Part shown: piece after piece, positions 26,348 through 35,944 of the stretch | Position numbering within the stretch: position 1 is the first letter of the stretch | Layout: each line of letters starts with the position of its first letter | NCBI RefSeq assembly: GCF_003063245.1 | Contig: NZ_MUXE01000003.1 | Coordinates: 1 to 64,000, forward strand | Origin: Arcobacter caeni | Lineage (GTDB): Bacteria; Campylobacterota; Campylobacteria; Campylobacterales; Arcobacteraceae | Length of the DNA: 64,000 bases | Reading direction: 5' to 3' | The notes under the pieces: generated by a model | What the model was told of the DNA's origin: nothing | The model's database searches: none | Seen by the model: only the letters and a program-made list of their open reading frames with translations | Program-made: the position numbers and the translations under genes

Positions 26348-28840
26348 ATGTCAATTTTTGATAGTTGTAAGTTAGAATCATCATTTGATGAGATGTTTGA
26401 TAACTCTTGTACAATAAGACCCCATTGGGTTGATATTATAGATGGTTTGGAAAAAGCTGGTATCAAACAACTTGAACTTAAACAGACAGAAATTGATTGG
26501 CGGCTTGAAGATAATGGAGTTACCTATAACATTTACAATGATCCAGAGGGAACTAATCGAAGATGGAACTTAGATCCAATTCCTTTGGTATTAACTTCGC
26601 AAGAGTGGGAAGAAATTTCAAAAGGTTTAAAACAAAGAGCTAAACTTTTAAATCTAATTTTTAAAGATTTATATACAGAGCAAAGATTAATTAAAGAGGG
26701 AATTGTTCCTGCTGAAATCATTTTTGCTCATAAAAGTTTTATACCTGAAGTTTTCAACTTTGAAAACAAAGATTATTACTCAATGAGATTTTATGCAACA
26801 GACATAAGTAGAGGTCCTGATGGAAAGTTTTGGGTTATAAATGACAGAACCCAATCACCATCAGGACTTGGTTATGCAATAGAAAATCGACTTACAATGA
26901 ACTCAATATCAAATGATTTATATCCAAATATTGAGATTTTAAAAATGGCAAAGTTTATTGAGGGATTTAAAGATATGTTAAAATCTCTCTCCTCATCAAA
27001 TCATGATAATCCACTAATTGCACTTTTAACGCCTGGACCATTAAATGAAACATATTTTGAACATTCATATATTAGTTCTTTTTTAGATTTAACTCTTGTT
27101 CAAGGGGAAGATTTACTTGTAAAAAACAACCAATTATGGCTAAAAAATTTAAATGGTTTACGAAAAGTTGATACTTTAATAAGAAGAGTTGACTCACAAT
27201 ATTGCGACCCTCTTGAATTAAAAAACAATTCTCAACTAGGAGTTGCTGGTCTTGTAAATGTAGTTAGAAAAGATAATCTTTCAATGATAAATCCAATTGG
27301 AGTTGGTATTTTAGAAAATATTGGACTAAATCCATTTATGAAAAATATTGCAAAATTTTTATTAGATGAAGAGTTGATTTTACCTCAAATAGCAACTTGG
27401 TGGTGTGGACAAAAAAAAGAACTTGATTTTGTTCTTAGAAATATCAAAAATTTAATTATCAAAAAAATAGATAGAACAGATAATATTGAAGTTCATTTTG
27501 CAAATAAATTAAATGATGAAGAGTTAAAAAATTTAATTGAAAAAATACAAAATAATCCTAACTACTATGTGGGTCAAGAAATAATAGATTTCTCAACAAC
27601 TCCTTCTTTTACAAAAGGTAGAGTGGAACCAAGAAATACAGTTATTAGAGCTTTTTCTTATTTACATGAAGAAAAATATCATGTAATGCCTGGAGGTTTG
27701 ATTAGAGTTTCACCATCAAAGGATTCACTTGTAGTATCAAACCAAAAAGGTGGAACAAGTAAAGATTTATGGATTCTTGGAAAAGATGATGATTTTTCTG
27801 GAAATAGTATTTTTAAAAATAGGTCTTTTATTGATTCAAGATTAGAAAATATTTCAACAAAAAGAGCAGAAAATCTTTTTTGGTTAGGAAGATATTTAAC
27901 AAGAGCAATAACAACTGCTCGAATGATTAGATTTAATCTTAAAAGTATGCTCAATCTAAATAGATATGATGATCATACAAATTCAACACAAACAAATAAA
28001 ATCCTAAATAATGCTTTAACTCATTTAACAATGAGTTATCCAGGCTTTTTAGATGAAAAACCTACTTTGGTACCAATGAAAGAGATAATCTCATTAATTA
28101 GAGATAAAAATAGAGCTGGAACTCTTAGTTTTAGTCTTACTCTGCTTTCAGATTTAAATGCAAGTGTTAAAAATCTTCTTACCATGGAAGCATGGAGAAT
28201 TTATGAGAAGATGCAAAGAGAATGGAATAACTATAATAAAAAAGAGATTTTCTCAAATAAAGATCATATAAACGAACTTGACAAACTTTTGATTTATTTA
28301 ATGGCTTACAAAGAGTTAATTGATGAAAGTATCTTTAAAGAACAAGGTTTGATTTTATTTGATATTGGTTCAAAAATAGAAGTTTCACAACTATTAATTT
28401 CAAAATTAAGATCACTTCTGACCCAAAAACTTGATAAATTAATCGAATATGATGTCTTAGATTCTATGCTAAATTCTTATGAAAGTTATAACTCATATAG
28501 AGCTTATTATAAATCATCTTTGGCATTGGAAAATGTCTTGGATTTTTTAATCTTTAACACAAAATATCCTAAATCATTAATTTATATTATAAATCAATTA
28601 CTTGCTGATTTAAAAGAACTTCCAAAAAATATTGATAATTCACATCTTAGCAGTTTTGAAGAACCTATATTTAAACTGTTTTCTATGATAACTTTAACAA
28701 ATACACAAAAACTTTTGGAAATTCCAGAAGATGAATATATTTATAAAGAACTAGATAAATTTTTATCTATACTTTCTGAATTATTAACAAAAACATCTGA
28801 TGAATTAACAAAAACATATTTTTCACACTACAATGAGTAA
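26348..28840 (+). CDS. Circularly permuted ATP-grasp domain fused to an alpha-E domain
   Basis: An 830-residue fusion. Residues 1 to about 490 form a circularly permuted ATP-grasp ligase-like domain: RAKLLNLIFKDLYTEQRLI, WVINDRTQSPSGLGYAIENR, and SNQKGGTSKDLWILGK are family landmarks. From about residue 500 an alpha-E domain begins with the typical KRAENLFWLGRYLTRA. ATP-grasp enzymes join a carboxylate to an amine through an acylphosphate, so peptide or amide synthesis is predicted. The glycine-rich GG-Y-G loop of the stand-alone paralogue at 34394-35758 is not evident here (KKIDRTDNIEVHF occupies that place). The ATG follows the preceding stop directly. Confidence 0.92.
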   Translation: MSIFDSCKLESSFDEMFDNSCTIRPHWVDIIDGLEKAGIKQLELKQTEIDWRLEDNGVTYNIYNDPEGTNRRWNLDPIPLVLTSQEWEEISKGLKQRAKLLNLIFKDLYTEQRLIKEGIVPAEIIFAHKSFIPEVFNFENKDYYSMRFYATDISRGPDGKFWVINDRTQSPSGLGYAIENRLTMNSISNDLYPNIEILKMAKFIEGFKDMLKSLSSSNHDNPLIALLTPGPLNETYFEHSYISSFLDLTLVQGEDLLVKNNQLWLKNLNGLRKVDTLIRRVDSQYCDPLELKNNSQLGVAGLVNVVRKDNLSMINPIGVGILENIGLNPFMKNIAKFLLDEELILPQIATWWCGQKKELDFVLRNIKNLIIKKIDRTDNIEVHFANKLNDEELKNLIEKIQNNPNYYVGQEIIDFSTTPSFTKGRVEPRNTVIRAFSYLHEEKYHVMPGGLIRVSPSKDSLVVSNQKGGTSKDLWILGKDDDFSGNSIFKNRSFIDSRLENISTKRAENLFWLGRYLTRAITTARMIRFNLKSMLNLNRYDDHTNSTQTNKILNNALTHLTMSYPGFLDEKPTLVPMKEIISLIRDKNRAGTLSFSLTLLSDLNASVKNLLTMEAWRIYEKMQREWNNYNKKEIFSNKDHINELDKLLIYLMAYKELIDESIFKEQGLILFDIGSKIEVSQLLISKLRSLLTQKLDKLIEYDVLDSMLNSYESYNSYRAYYKSSLALENVLDFLIFNTKYPKSLIYIINQLLADLKELPKNIDNSHLSSFEEPIFKLFSMITLTNTQKLLEIPEDEYIYKELDKFLSILSELLTKTSDELTKTYFSHYNE

Positions 28841-28842
28841 AC

Positions 28843-29736
28843 ATGATTTATGAAATATACCACGAAACCAAATTTGATTATGTTGCGCTTGTAACTTTTA
28901 GTCATAATCTAGCAAGATTAAAACCTAAAAATTCTAATACTCAAAAACTATTAGAATATTCTTTAAAAATAGACCCTATTCCTTATGAAACTAATGAATT
29001 TATTGATTATTTTGACAATACAAATAATTTTATGCTAATTAGAGAAGCCCATAAAAATCTTAAAGTTATAGCAACTTCAAGGGTTGAAAGAATAAAAGAA
29101 GAAATCAACAAAGAATTGGATTTATTAAAAGAAGTAAAAATAACTGTAAAAGAAGTAAAACAAAGACTTAGTTCTTATCATCCAGATGATGTTTTAGCAA
29201 AATATTTTTTATTTGAAACTGATTTAATTCCAATGCCATCAATAGAAATAAAAAAATATATTTTAGAATCTTTTAGTGAAAATAGAAATATTGTTGAAGC
29301 AAGTAATGAATTTATGGCGAGAATCTTTAATGATTTCAAATTTGTATCAGGCTTTAGTGATATTACAACTCCAATTGAAGTTATTTTTAAAGAAAAAAAG
29401 GGAGTTTGTCAAGATTTTGCCCAATTTGCAATATCAGCACTTAGAAGTATTGGAATTCCGGCTCGATATGTAAGTGGTTATATTCAAACCATTCCAGCCC
29501 AAGGAAAAGAAAAACTTTTTGGTGCAGATGCTTCACATGCATGGTTTTCTGTATATATTCCAGATTTTGGATGGGCTGATTTTGACCCTACAAATAATAA
29601 AATTCCAAATGAAGAGTATATTATTTTAGGATATGGAAGAGATTATTTAGATATCTCACCATTAAAAGGTGTTGTTCAAAGTAGTGGAAATAGTTCTTTA
29701 GGCGTAAAAGTTAATGTTAAAATCTTAGCAGATTAG
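28843..29736 (+). CDS. Transglutaminase-like cysteine protease or amidase
   Basis: A 297-residue stand-alone transglutaminase-fold protein: N-terminal beta domain (MIYEIYHETKFDY onwards), then a core with C189 (GVCQDFAQFA), H232 (DASHAWFSVYIP) and D248 (WADFDPTNN). It is a compact paralogue of the N-terminal part of the protein at 22982-26347. No signal peptide is visible. It starts 2 bases after the ATP-grasp/alpha-E stop and is the last gene of that operon, converging on the chemotaxis receptor gene 6 bases away. It could trim or recycle the peptide-like product made by the ATP-grasp proteins (inference). Confidence 0.92.
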   Translation: MIYEIYHETKFDYVALVTFSHNLARLKPKNSNTQKLLEYSLKIDPIPYETNEFIDYFDNTNNFMLIREAHKNLKVIATSRVERIKEEINKELDLLKEVKITVKEVKQRLSSYHPDDVLAKYFLFETDLIPMPSIEIKKYILESFSENRNIVEASNEFMARIFNDFKFVSGFSDITTPIEVIFKEKKGVCQDFAQFAISALRSIGIPARYVSGYIQTIPAQGKEKLFGADASHAWFSVYIPDFGWADFDPTNNKIPNEEYIILGYGRDYLDISPLKGVVQSSGNSSLGVKVNVKILAD

Positions 29737-29742
29737 AAGAGT

Positions 29743-31749
29743 TTAAAAACTCTCCCACTCTGTATCCTCTTTTGTATTAGGCTTAGAAACAACATGATTT
29801 GATTCATGTTTTACAGTTTTTGGCGTTATTTTATTTGCATTTGGTGCTACTATTTTATTATGACTTTCAGCATTATGTATAGCTTTTGCAGCTGATTTTA
29901 CATTTTTTGCTTTTACTTCATTTTTACCTTTGAATTCTTTTTCATCAGCATTTGCTACAACTAATTTTGCTATTTGATCTGTTAAAACTGCAACATCATG
30001 AGTTTGAGAAGCAACTGCTGCATTTTGTTGTGTTTGTTGATCTAATTGATTTACTGCATCATTTATTTGCTCAATTCCCAATAACTGCTCTTTTGAAGCA
30101 TTTTGAATATCTTGAATCAAATTTATTGTATGCGTAATATTCCCATTTAACTGTTTATATCCATCAATCATATTTCCAGCTATTTTTTTACCATCATTTG
30201 CTTTTTTTGTTGCATTTTCTACGATACTTTTTATCTCTTTAGCAGCTTCAGCACTTCTTGAAGCAAGATTTCTTACTTCTGCTGCAACTACTGCAAATCC
30301 TTTTCCAGCTTCTCCTGCAGTTGCTGCTTCTACGGCTGCATTTAATGAAAGAATATTTGTTTGGAATGCTATTTGGTCAATTACACTTATCGCTTCATTT
30401 ATTGCATTTACTTGTGTATTAATTTCATCCATAGAAATTGTTGTTTGGTTTGCAAGATTTTCACCTTGAGATGCAGAAGCTGTTACTTCATTTGAAAGTA
30501 ATGCCATTTTTGAAATATTTTCTGTATTATTTCTAATGTTAGAAGTTATCTCTTCAATTGCTGCTGCTGTTTCTTCTAAAGAAGCTGCTGCTTCATTTGA
30601 ACTTTGGTTTAATTTATCAACATTTACAAGTAAAATATTTGAACTTTCATCTAAAGTTAACCCATTTGTTTTATTTTCAACTAACATTTGAGTAATTGAG
30701 TTTTGTAAAGTATTAATTCCAACTACTAATTTTTCAAATAATCCACCTCTTTCATCATTTGGGTGCATATTTAAAGTCTCTAAATAATTAAGTTTTGCAT
30801 ATTGTTCTAAAATATCATCAACTTCTGCAAATCTATCTCTTGTACTTTTTATCATTTGATTTACATTATTTTTAAACTCTTCCAATGAAGTATTTGAAGT
30901 TGATTTTTCAATAAATTGTGAATACCAACCATTATTTACTCTTGTCATTACAACTTTTGCATCTTCAATTAATTCTACATCTTGATTTAGAGTATTTTCT
31001 ATTTGTTTGATATTTTCATTTACAAAAGTTGCCATTTCACCAAACTCATCTTTTGCACTATCTTCTAATAATGAAATTTTTGTAGTTTTTTTATTTAAAT
31101 AATCGAAGAAAGAAATTAACCCATTTTTAAAATCATTTAATGATTTTGTAACAATACTTGAAATAAATAAAGAAAATATTATAAAAATCAAAATTGAAAC
31201 TATTACTAAAATCATAAGAATATTATTTAGTAAATTATGAGCTTCTTCTTTTAATTGTAAAGCATTTTTATTTATTTCTATGATCTTAGCTTCTAAAACA
31301 AGTCCTGATTCTGACATTGTTTTAATAGTATTTTTTATTTGATCTGTTTCATCTTTAATACCATTTTTTTGATTTTCAATTAACATTGAATCAACAACTA
31401 TAAAGTTATTTATATACTCTTTTGATGAAGCTAAAATTTCATTACATAAGTCTATATTTCTTTGAAAAATCAATATCTCTTTTAATTGTGATACTTGAGT
31501 ATCTAAATCTTTAAAAGTATCTACTACTTTTTGTTTATTTACTTCTGTTGGAGCTCTTAAAAATTGGTATACAGAAATTCTTCCTTTTAATAATTGTTGA
31601 ATAAATTCTTCTGTTTCAATAGCTACTTGGCTTCTTGCTTTTTCTACATCACTATAGTGAATATACACAAATCCTGATACCGCTACTATTACAATAAACA
31701 TAAATGGAAACAATAATAGTTTCATTTTTGTATTGATGTTTTTTATCAT
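29743..31749 (-). CDS. Methyl-accepting chemotaxis protein with C-terminal EWESF pentapeptide
   Basis: A 668-residue receptor. A first membrane helix (about residues 10-28) and a second (about 176-200) flank a 150-residue, mostly helical periplasmic sensor. A HAMP-like linker and a long cytoplasmic coiled coil follow, with the conserved hairpin tip [20 protein letters not shown] near residue 465. The protein ends in a flexible tail and EWESF, closely resembling the NWETF pentapeptide that tethers CheR/CheB to enterobacterial receptors. AGGAAATC precedes the ATG at 31749, and TATAAT (minus) is at 31778-31783. It sits between the two peptide-ligase gene blocks; a functional link is not shown. 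Confidence 0.93.
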   Translation of the reverse strand: MIKNINTKMKLLLFPFMFIVIVAVSGFVYIHYSDVEKARSQVAIETEEFIQQLLKGRISVYQFLRAPTEVNKQKVVDTFKDLDTQVSQLKEILIFQRNIDLCNEILASSKEYINNFIVVDSMLIENQKNGIKDETDQIKNTIKTMSESGLVLEAKIIEINKNALQLKEEAHNLLNNILMILVIVSILIFIIFSLFISSIVTKSLNDFKNGLISFFDYLNKKTTKISLLEDSAKDEFGEMATFVNENIKQIENTLNQDVELIEDAKVVMTRVNNGWYSQFIEKSTSNTSLEEFKNNVNQMIKSTRDRFAEVDDILEQYAKLNYLETLNMHPNDERGGLFEKLVVGINTLQNSITQMLVENKTNGLTLDESSNILLVNVDKLNQSSNEAAASLEETAAAIEEITSNIRNNTENISKMALLSNEVTASASQGENLANQTTISMDEINTQVNAINEAISVIDQIAFQTNILSLNAAVEAATAGEAGKGFAVVAAEVRNLASRSAEAAKEIKSIVENATKKANDGKKIAGNMIDGYKQLNGNITHTINLIQDIQNASKEQLLGIEQINDAVNQLDQQTQQNAAVASQTHDVAVLTDQIAKLVVANADEKEFKGKNEVKAKNVKSAAKAIHNAESHNKIVAPNANKITPKTVKHESNHVVSKPNTKEDTEWESF

Positions 31750-31862
31750 TTTGATTTCCTAATAAATTAATACCACTATTATATTATTTTTTTAATATAA
31801 AACTATTTAATTATTTGTTTTACTAATATTTAATTATAGCAAGTAATCTAATTAGCACACTT

Positions 31863-32795
31863 TTATCCAATCTTTGCAATTCTAAAAGCAACGGCATGTT
31901 CGTAAATCAAAGAATTACTATAAAAACAAGTAATCATTCCATTACATGGTGCCAAAAATTGGTGTATTATTTCACCTTCTAAAGAGTGAACTATTTCACC
32001 AATAACTTGATCTTTTGATACATAATTTCCAGGAAGTTCTTTTGATATAAAAATACCACTTCGTGGAGATTTTACGACAGCAATAGAACTTCTATCAATT
32101 ACAGTTGATTCATATCCATTAAAAATATGATAATCAATGATTTTTGTTTTATCCATAAATCTTATCATCGCTTGATTTATTTGACTTGCAATTTTTTTAT
32201 CAACTTGATTATCCCCTGGACATATAATTGAAAAAGCCTTTGTTCCCCAAAGCTGCCAATTATATTGCAAAGTAACAGTATCTATTGATTTCATTGTTCG
32301 ATGATGAATCATTTTGAAACCAAATTTTTTTGCACTGGGTAAATCTTCATATCCACTTTTAAAAAGTTTTATATATGGTAAACAAGTAGCTGGATCGGGT
32401 CGTCTTTCTAAAATAATTCCAAAATCATAACCATTAATTGCATCAAATATTTTTTTGGCAATTCTTTGTGTTGTTTCACCTTGTTCATAACCTGGAAACA
32501 TCATATTAAGGTCTGTATTATCCAAAGGCCAAAATCTTTTTCCAATGTTTAAAGCATAATGATTAATTGATGGAATTATTAAAACATCACCTTTTATTTT
32601 CTCTTTCTCAATCTTATTTTTGAAAAAATCAACCATTGCAGAAGAGCAATATAATGGTAAAATTGATTCTCCTTCCATTGCCCCAACGATGGCAACTTTA
32701 GGAGCTTTTGGATTGGTTCCTTTAAATAAATATCCCTCAACAACTAAAGGCGCGCGACTTAGTGATTCAATTCTTAATATTTCAATTTTTTCCAC
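31863..32795 (-). CDS. Aspartoacylase/succinylglutamate desuccinylase-like protein with lost active-site residues
   Basis: A paralogue of the gene just upstream (32782-33735), but the catalytic positions have changed. The zinc motif G-x-H-G-D-E is replaced by GAMEGES (His to Met). DLNRAFPG becomes DLNMMFPG, removing the substrate-binding Arg. DIHSS becomes ILERR, losing the second metal His. VVEMG becomes SIICPG, losing the catalytic Glu. The fold and the C-terminal beta domain (residues about 220-310) are kept. I choose GTG at 32795 because GGAG lies 6 bases upstream; a TTG at 32807 is an alternative. The start overlaps the upstream gene by 14 bases. It is probably a pseudoenzyme partner or binding protein. 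Confidence 0.85.
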   Translation of the reverse strand: MEKIEILRIESLSRAPLVVEGYLFKGTNPKAPKVAIVGAMEGESILPLYCSSAMVDFFKNKIEKEKIKGDVLIIPSINHYALNIGKRFWPLDNTDLNMMFPGYEQGETTQRIAKKIFDAINGYDFGIILERRPDPATCLPYIKLFKSGYEDLPSAKKFGFKMIHHRTMKSIDTVTLQYNWQLWGTKAFSIICPGDNQVDKKIASQINQAMIRFMDKTKIIDYHIFNGYESTVIDRSSIAVVKSPRSGIFISKELPGNYVSKDQVIGEIVHSLEGEIIHQFLAPCNGMITCFYSNSLIYEHAVAFRIAKIG

Positions 32796-33735
32796 TATTA
32801 TCTCCAAAAATTCTAGCTATCAATGAACCCTCGTAAACAACAGGATATTCTCTTAAAGTAAATAATATTCCATCATTTGGAGCAATTAGCGTAGCAAAAA
32901 TTGTTCCAGTTAAGGGGTCCACAATATCTCCAATTTTGTCATTCTTTTTAATAATTGCACAATGATCAAGAGCAGGAATAAATAAACCACTTTTAGGAGC
33001 ATTTAAATAATAAACTTCTCCAACTTCTGAATTAAAAGCTTCTCTTGTTACAAAATCTTCTTTACATTCAAGTATTCCTTCTTTTTTCATAAGATTTAAA
33101 ATACCTAATAATAATTGATGTCCATATGCTTTTGTAAGTCTCATTCCAACACCCATTTCAACAACCAAAGTTTTTGTACCCATTGAGTTCATTGTATGTG
33201 AAAAAGTTGATTCTAAAACGGTAACCGCATCATGTATCCAAATAAAATCACAATTTAACTCTTTTGCAAGTGGTAAAGTAGATTTTGAGAACTCTTTATT
33301 TATTCTAATTTGGGGGATTTCTCGTAAAAAAATATTACTTGAATGAATATCAATAGCAATATCACTTCCTTTTACATCATTTGCTAAAGCAAAAACAACT
33401 TGTCCTGGTAAAAATTCATTTGAACTTCCAGGAAAAGCTCTATTTAAATCAATATCATATAAAGGAAATCCTCTAGTAATAGAATCAACTCCCAAAGAGT
33501 TAACAGATGGATAAATATCAACTATTCCTTTTAATTTATCACTATTATTTTTAAGCCAAGTAGCCAGAAGATATATTACTAATTGACCTTCTAGCTCATC
33601 TCCATGGATTCCACTTACAATTGAAATTCTTTTTATTTTATTATTAGTTTTTTCAAGTGGTTCAAATCTTGTTCTTTTTATAGATAATTTCTCACCTACT
33701 GGTAACTCGGATGTGAAAATCTCTGTTGTGTTCAT
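32782..33735 (-). CDS. Aspartoacylase/succinylglutamate desuccinylase-family zinc deacylase
   Basis: A 317-residue M14-type metallohydrolase that should remove an acyl or amino-acyl group from a small amide. Catalytic features are complete: GIHGDELEG (zinc His and Glu near residues 44-47), DLNRAFPG (substrate Arg), AIDIHSS (second zinc His) and LVVEMGVG (general-base Glu). The C-terminal part is the usual barrel-like lid. Its ATG overlaps the stop of the alpha-E gene by one base (TAATG), so the operon is translationally coupled. In the context of an ATP-grasp ligase it could deacylate or hydrolyse the ligase product or a precursor (inference). Confidence 0.9.
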   Translation of the reverse strand: MNTTEIFTSELPVGEKLSIKRTRFEPLEKTNNKIKRISIVSGIHGDELEGQLVIYLLATWLKNNSDKLKGIVDIYPSVNSLGVDSITRGFPLYDIDLNRAFPGSSNEFLPGQVVFALANDVKGSDIAIDIHSSNIFLREIPQIRINKEFSKSTLPLAKELNCDFIWIHDAVTVLESTFSHTMNSMGTKTLVVEMGVGMRLTKAYGHQLLLGILNLMKKEGILECKEDFVTREAFNSEVGEVYYLNAPKSGLFIPALDHCAIIKKNDKIGDIVDPLTGTIFATLIAPNDGILFTLREYPVVYEGSLIARIFGDNSGKN

Positions 33736-34391
33736 TAATCCCCAACTATTATTTTATTAATTTTGGCATTTATAGAATTCATTATTACCTCATGAGAATC
33801 ATTTTTATCATGGGGACTAAATCTTGAATTTGGTGCTAAGATTGTTACAATTTTATCTATTTCTTCCATTACAACTAATGAAAACTCTTTATCTCTTCCT
33901 AGTCTTAAGTGAAAATCTACTTTTTCAACAAGTTTCCCAAGTCTAATAAAATAATCACTTGCTTGTCTATGTTGTTTTCTAGTTAATTCACCCCAAATTT
34001 CACTAATTAAAGATAAAACCTTATCAATAAATCTACAATCAATTTCTAAACCTGACTGTTTTAATAAATTAGTCAATTCAACAACAGAACCAAAAGCTTC
34101 AGTATCCATATTTGTTCTACTAATAATTGCATTTTCTTTAGCAAAATTAATCAAATTATGTAAATTAGCATGATGGTTTCCAAAAACTGCTTCATTTAAA
34201 AAATTCTTTGCATCTAAATACTCTAAATCAATTCCCAATTTTTTGTAAATTTCTTTACCACTATCTTTATTTGTATCAATAATCTTATCAAAAGCATCAA
34301 CTACTTCAAGTAATATTGCTTCAATTCTTTCTAAATATCTTCCAAACCAATATAAATTAGATGCTACATTTGCAGTTAATAATTGCTCCAT
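33735..34391 (-). CDS. Stand-alone alpha-E domain protein
   Basis: A 218-residue all-helical protein that begins LLTANVASNLYWFGRYLERI, the hallmark of the alpha-E (COG2307-type) family, and has the conserved D-Y-x-x-R-L-G-K-L-x-E-K-x-D-x-x-x-R-L-G motif near residues 158-180. Its biochemical role is unknown; it is nearly always encoded with circularly permuted ATP-grasp proteins, and the plus-strand block has it fused to one. I choose the ATG at 34391, because GGAGG lies just upstream, rather than a start further up inside the ATP-grasp gene. It follows that gene's stop by 2 bases. Confidence 0.9.
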   Translation of the reverse strand: MEQLLTANVASNLYWFGRYLERIEAILLEVVDAFDKIIDTNKDSGKEIYKKLGIDLEYLDAKNFLNEAVFGNHHANLHNLINFAKENAIISRTNMDTEAFGSVVELTNLLKQSGLEIDCRFIDKVLSLISEIWGELTRKQHRQASDYFIRLGKLVEKVDFHLRLGRDKEFSLVVMEEIDKIVTILAPNSRFSPHDKNDSHEVIMNSINAKINKIIVGD

Positions 34392-34393
34392 TT

Positions 34394-35758
34394 TTATGCC
34401 TCCATAACCCAAGTATCTTTAAATCCACCACCTTGAGATGAATTCACTAAATAATTTCCAGCTTCCATAGCATATCTTGTCAGTCCACATTTCCAAACTT
34501 TTGGTTCATCACTCATTACAACATAAGCTCTAAAATCAGCTTTTCTAGGAACTATTTCATCATTTAAATAACACTCTTCATCATAAAATTCTATTAATTC
34601 TTGAGCAATAAATCTTCTAGGATTTGCTTCAATAATTGTTTTTAAATCTGCTAACTGAATTTTTGTCATGGCATGTCCAAACATTACTCCATAACCTCCA
34701 GCTTCAGCAACATCTTTAATTACCAATTTTTCCATATTGTCAAAAATGTATTTTTTATCCTCTTTGAAATAAGGCAAATATGTAGGTGCATTATCTAATA
34801 AAGGTTCTTCTCCTAAATAATACTTAATCATTTTTGGAACAAAATAATAAATACCTTTATCATCAGCAACTCCATTTCCAGGGGCATTCATAATCGCTAC
34901 ATTTCCAGCTAAATATACTTCCATAATTCCTGGAACTCCAATTAAACTCTCAGAATTAAAAAATTTCGGATCTAAAAATTCATCATCTAATCTTCTATAA
35001 ACAGCTCCCACACGAACTAATCTTCCATCATAATTTTTGAAAAATAAAATTTTATTTTGAACGATTAGTTCATCATTTCTTACAAGTTGAGCGCCTATTT
35101 TTTTTGCTAAATATGCATGTTCATAATATGCTGAGTTAAATCTTCCAGGAGTTAAAACAACATTTATTCCACCACAATTTACATAATCCATAGATTCTAA
35201 CAACATTGATGGATACTCTTTTATGGGCTTAATTTTTAGTTTTTCAAAAAAAGTTGGATAAATTTTTCTATAAATATCTCGAATAGATAAAGGATAACTA
35301 GCTCCACTTGGAACTCTCAAATTATCTTCTAAAATAACCCATTTATCAGAAACAGTATCTTTTACTAAATCAATTCCATTTATATGTGTACGAATTTTTT
35401 TAGAAGGAGAAAATCCATGAAGTTCTTTTAAATAACCTTTTGCTTGATAAATAAACTCTTCAGGAATTATATTGTCTTTAACAATATTTTTTGTAGTATA
35501 TAAATCTTCTAAGAATAGATTTAAAGCCCTTATTCTTTGACTTAATCCTTTATCGATTATATCAAACTCTTTGGTTTCTATAATTCGAGGAATTACATCA
35601 AAAGGTAAAGATCTCTCGATAAAATTTCCATCTTTGTAAAGATTGAAATTAACAGCAAACTTATCCATATACTTCTGGAACTCTTTTATTTTTTGTCTAT
35701 CTTGGTTTGAAAATGTTTCCCAAAAAACTTCAGATACACTATTTTTTTCATTACTCAA
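34394..35758 (-). CDS. Stand-alone circularly permuted ATP-grasp ligase
   Basis: A 454-residue circularly permuted ATP-grasp protein. Family landmarks are RIRALNLFLEDLYTTKNIV, LEDNLRVPSGASYPL, the glycine-rich loop AEAGGYGVMFGHAMT (about residues 355-370), ANPRRFIAQELIEF, and the C-terminal NSSQGGGFKDTWVM. These retain the ATP- and metal-binding features expected of an active ligase, unlike the more divergent loop of the fused paralogue. The start is TTG at 35758, preceded by a perfect AGGAGG 6 bases upstream, which indicates strong translation. It is the first gene of a four-gene minus-strand operon continuing with alpha-E and two deacylase-like genes. Confidence 0.92.
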   Translation of the reverse strand: MSNEKNSVSEVFWETFSNQDRQKIKEFQKYMDKFAVNFNLYKDGNFIERSLPFDVIPRIIETKEFDIIDKGLSQRIRALNLFLEDLYTTKNIVKDNIIPEEFIYQAKGYLKELHGFSPSKKIRTHINGIDLVKDTVSDKWVILEDNLRVPSGASYPLSIRDIYRKIYPTFFEKLKIKPIKEYPSMLLESMDYVNCGGINVVLTPGRFNSAYYEHAYLAKKIGAQLVRNDELIVQNKILFFKNYDGRLVRVGAVYRRLDDEFLDPKFFNSESLIGVPGIMEVYLAGNVAIMNAPGNGVADDKGIYYFVPKMIKYYLGEEPLLDNAPTYLPYFKEDKKYIFDNMEKLVIKDVAEAGGYGVMFGHAMTKIQLADLKTIIEANPRRFIAQELIEFYDEECYLNDEIVPRKADFRAYVVMSDEPKVWKCGLTRYAMEAGNYLVNSSQGGGFKDTWVMEA

Positions 35759-35882
35759 ATTACACCTCCTGAACTATATAAATTCTAGTCTCATTTGTCT
35801 AAAAATAAACTAAATTATTTTATTACCCAACAATTTGATTGTATAATTACTATACATAAGTAAATGATTATTTTTTGTTATC

Positions 35883-35920
35883 AAAAAAAAAGAGGAAGGA
35901 TAAAATATCCTTCCTCTTTT
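35883..35920 (-). terminator. Rho-independent terminator of bipA
   Basis: A perfect 12-bp stem (AGAGGAAGGATA at 35891-35902 with TATCCTTCCTCT at 35906-35917) and a 3-base loop lie 25 bases downstream of the bipA stop. On the minus strand a run of eight or more U residues follows (A-run 35883-35890). A short T-run on the other side could make it weakly bidirectional. Confidence 0.9.
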
Positions 35921-35944
35921 ATAAAACAATTAAAAAAATATAAA

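Noticed and set aside
22982-35758. An Anbu-type proteasome-like system, often linked to ATP-grasp/alpha-E/transglutaminase genes.
   Set aside because: No Ntn-hydrolase (Anbu) gene is present in either block or beside them.
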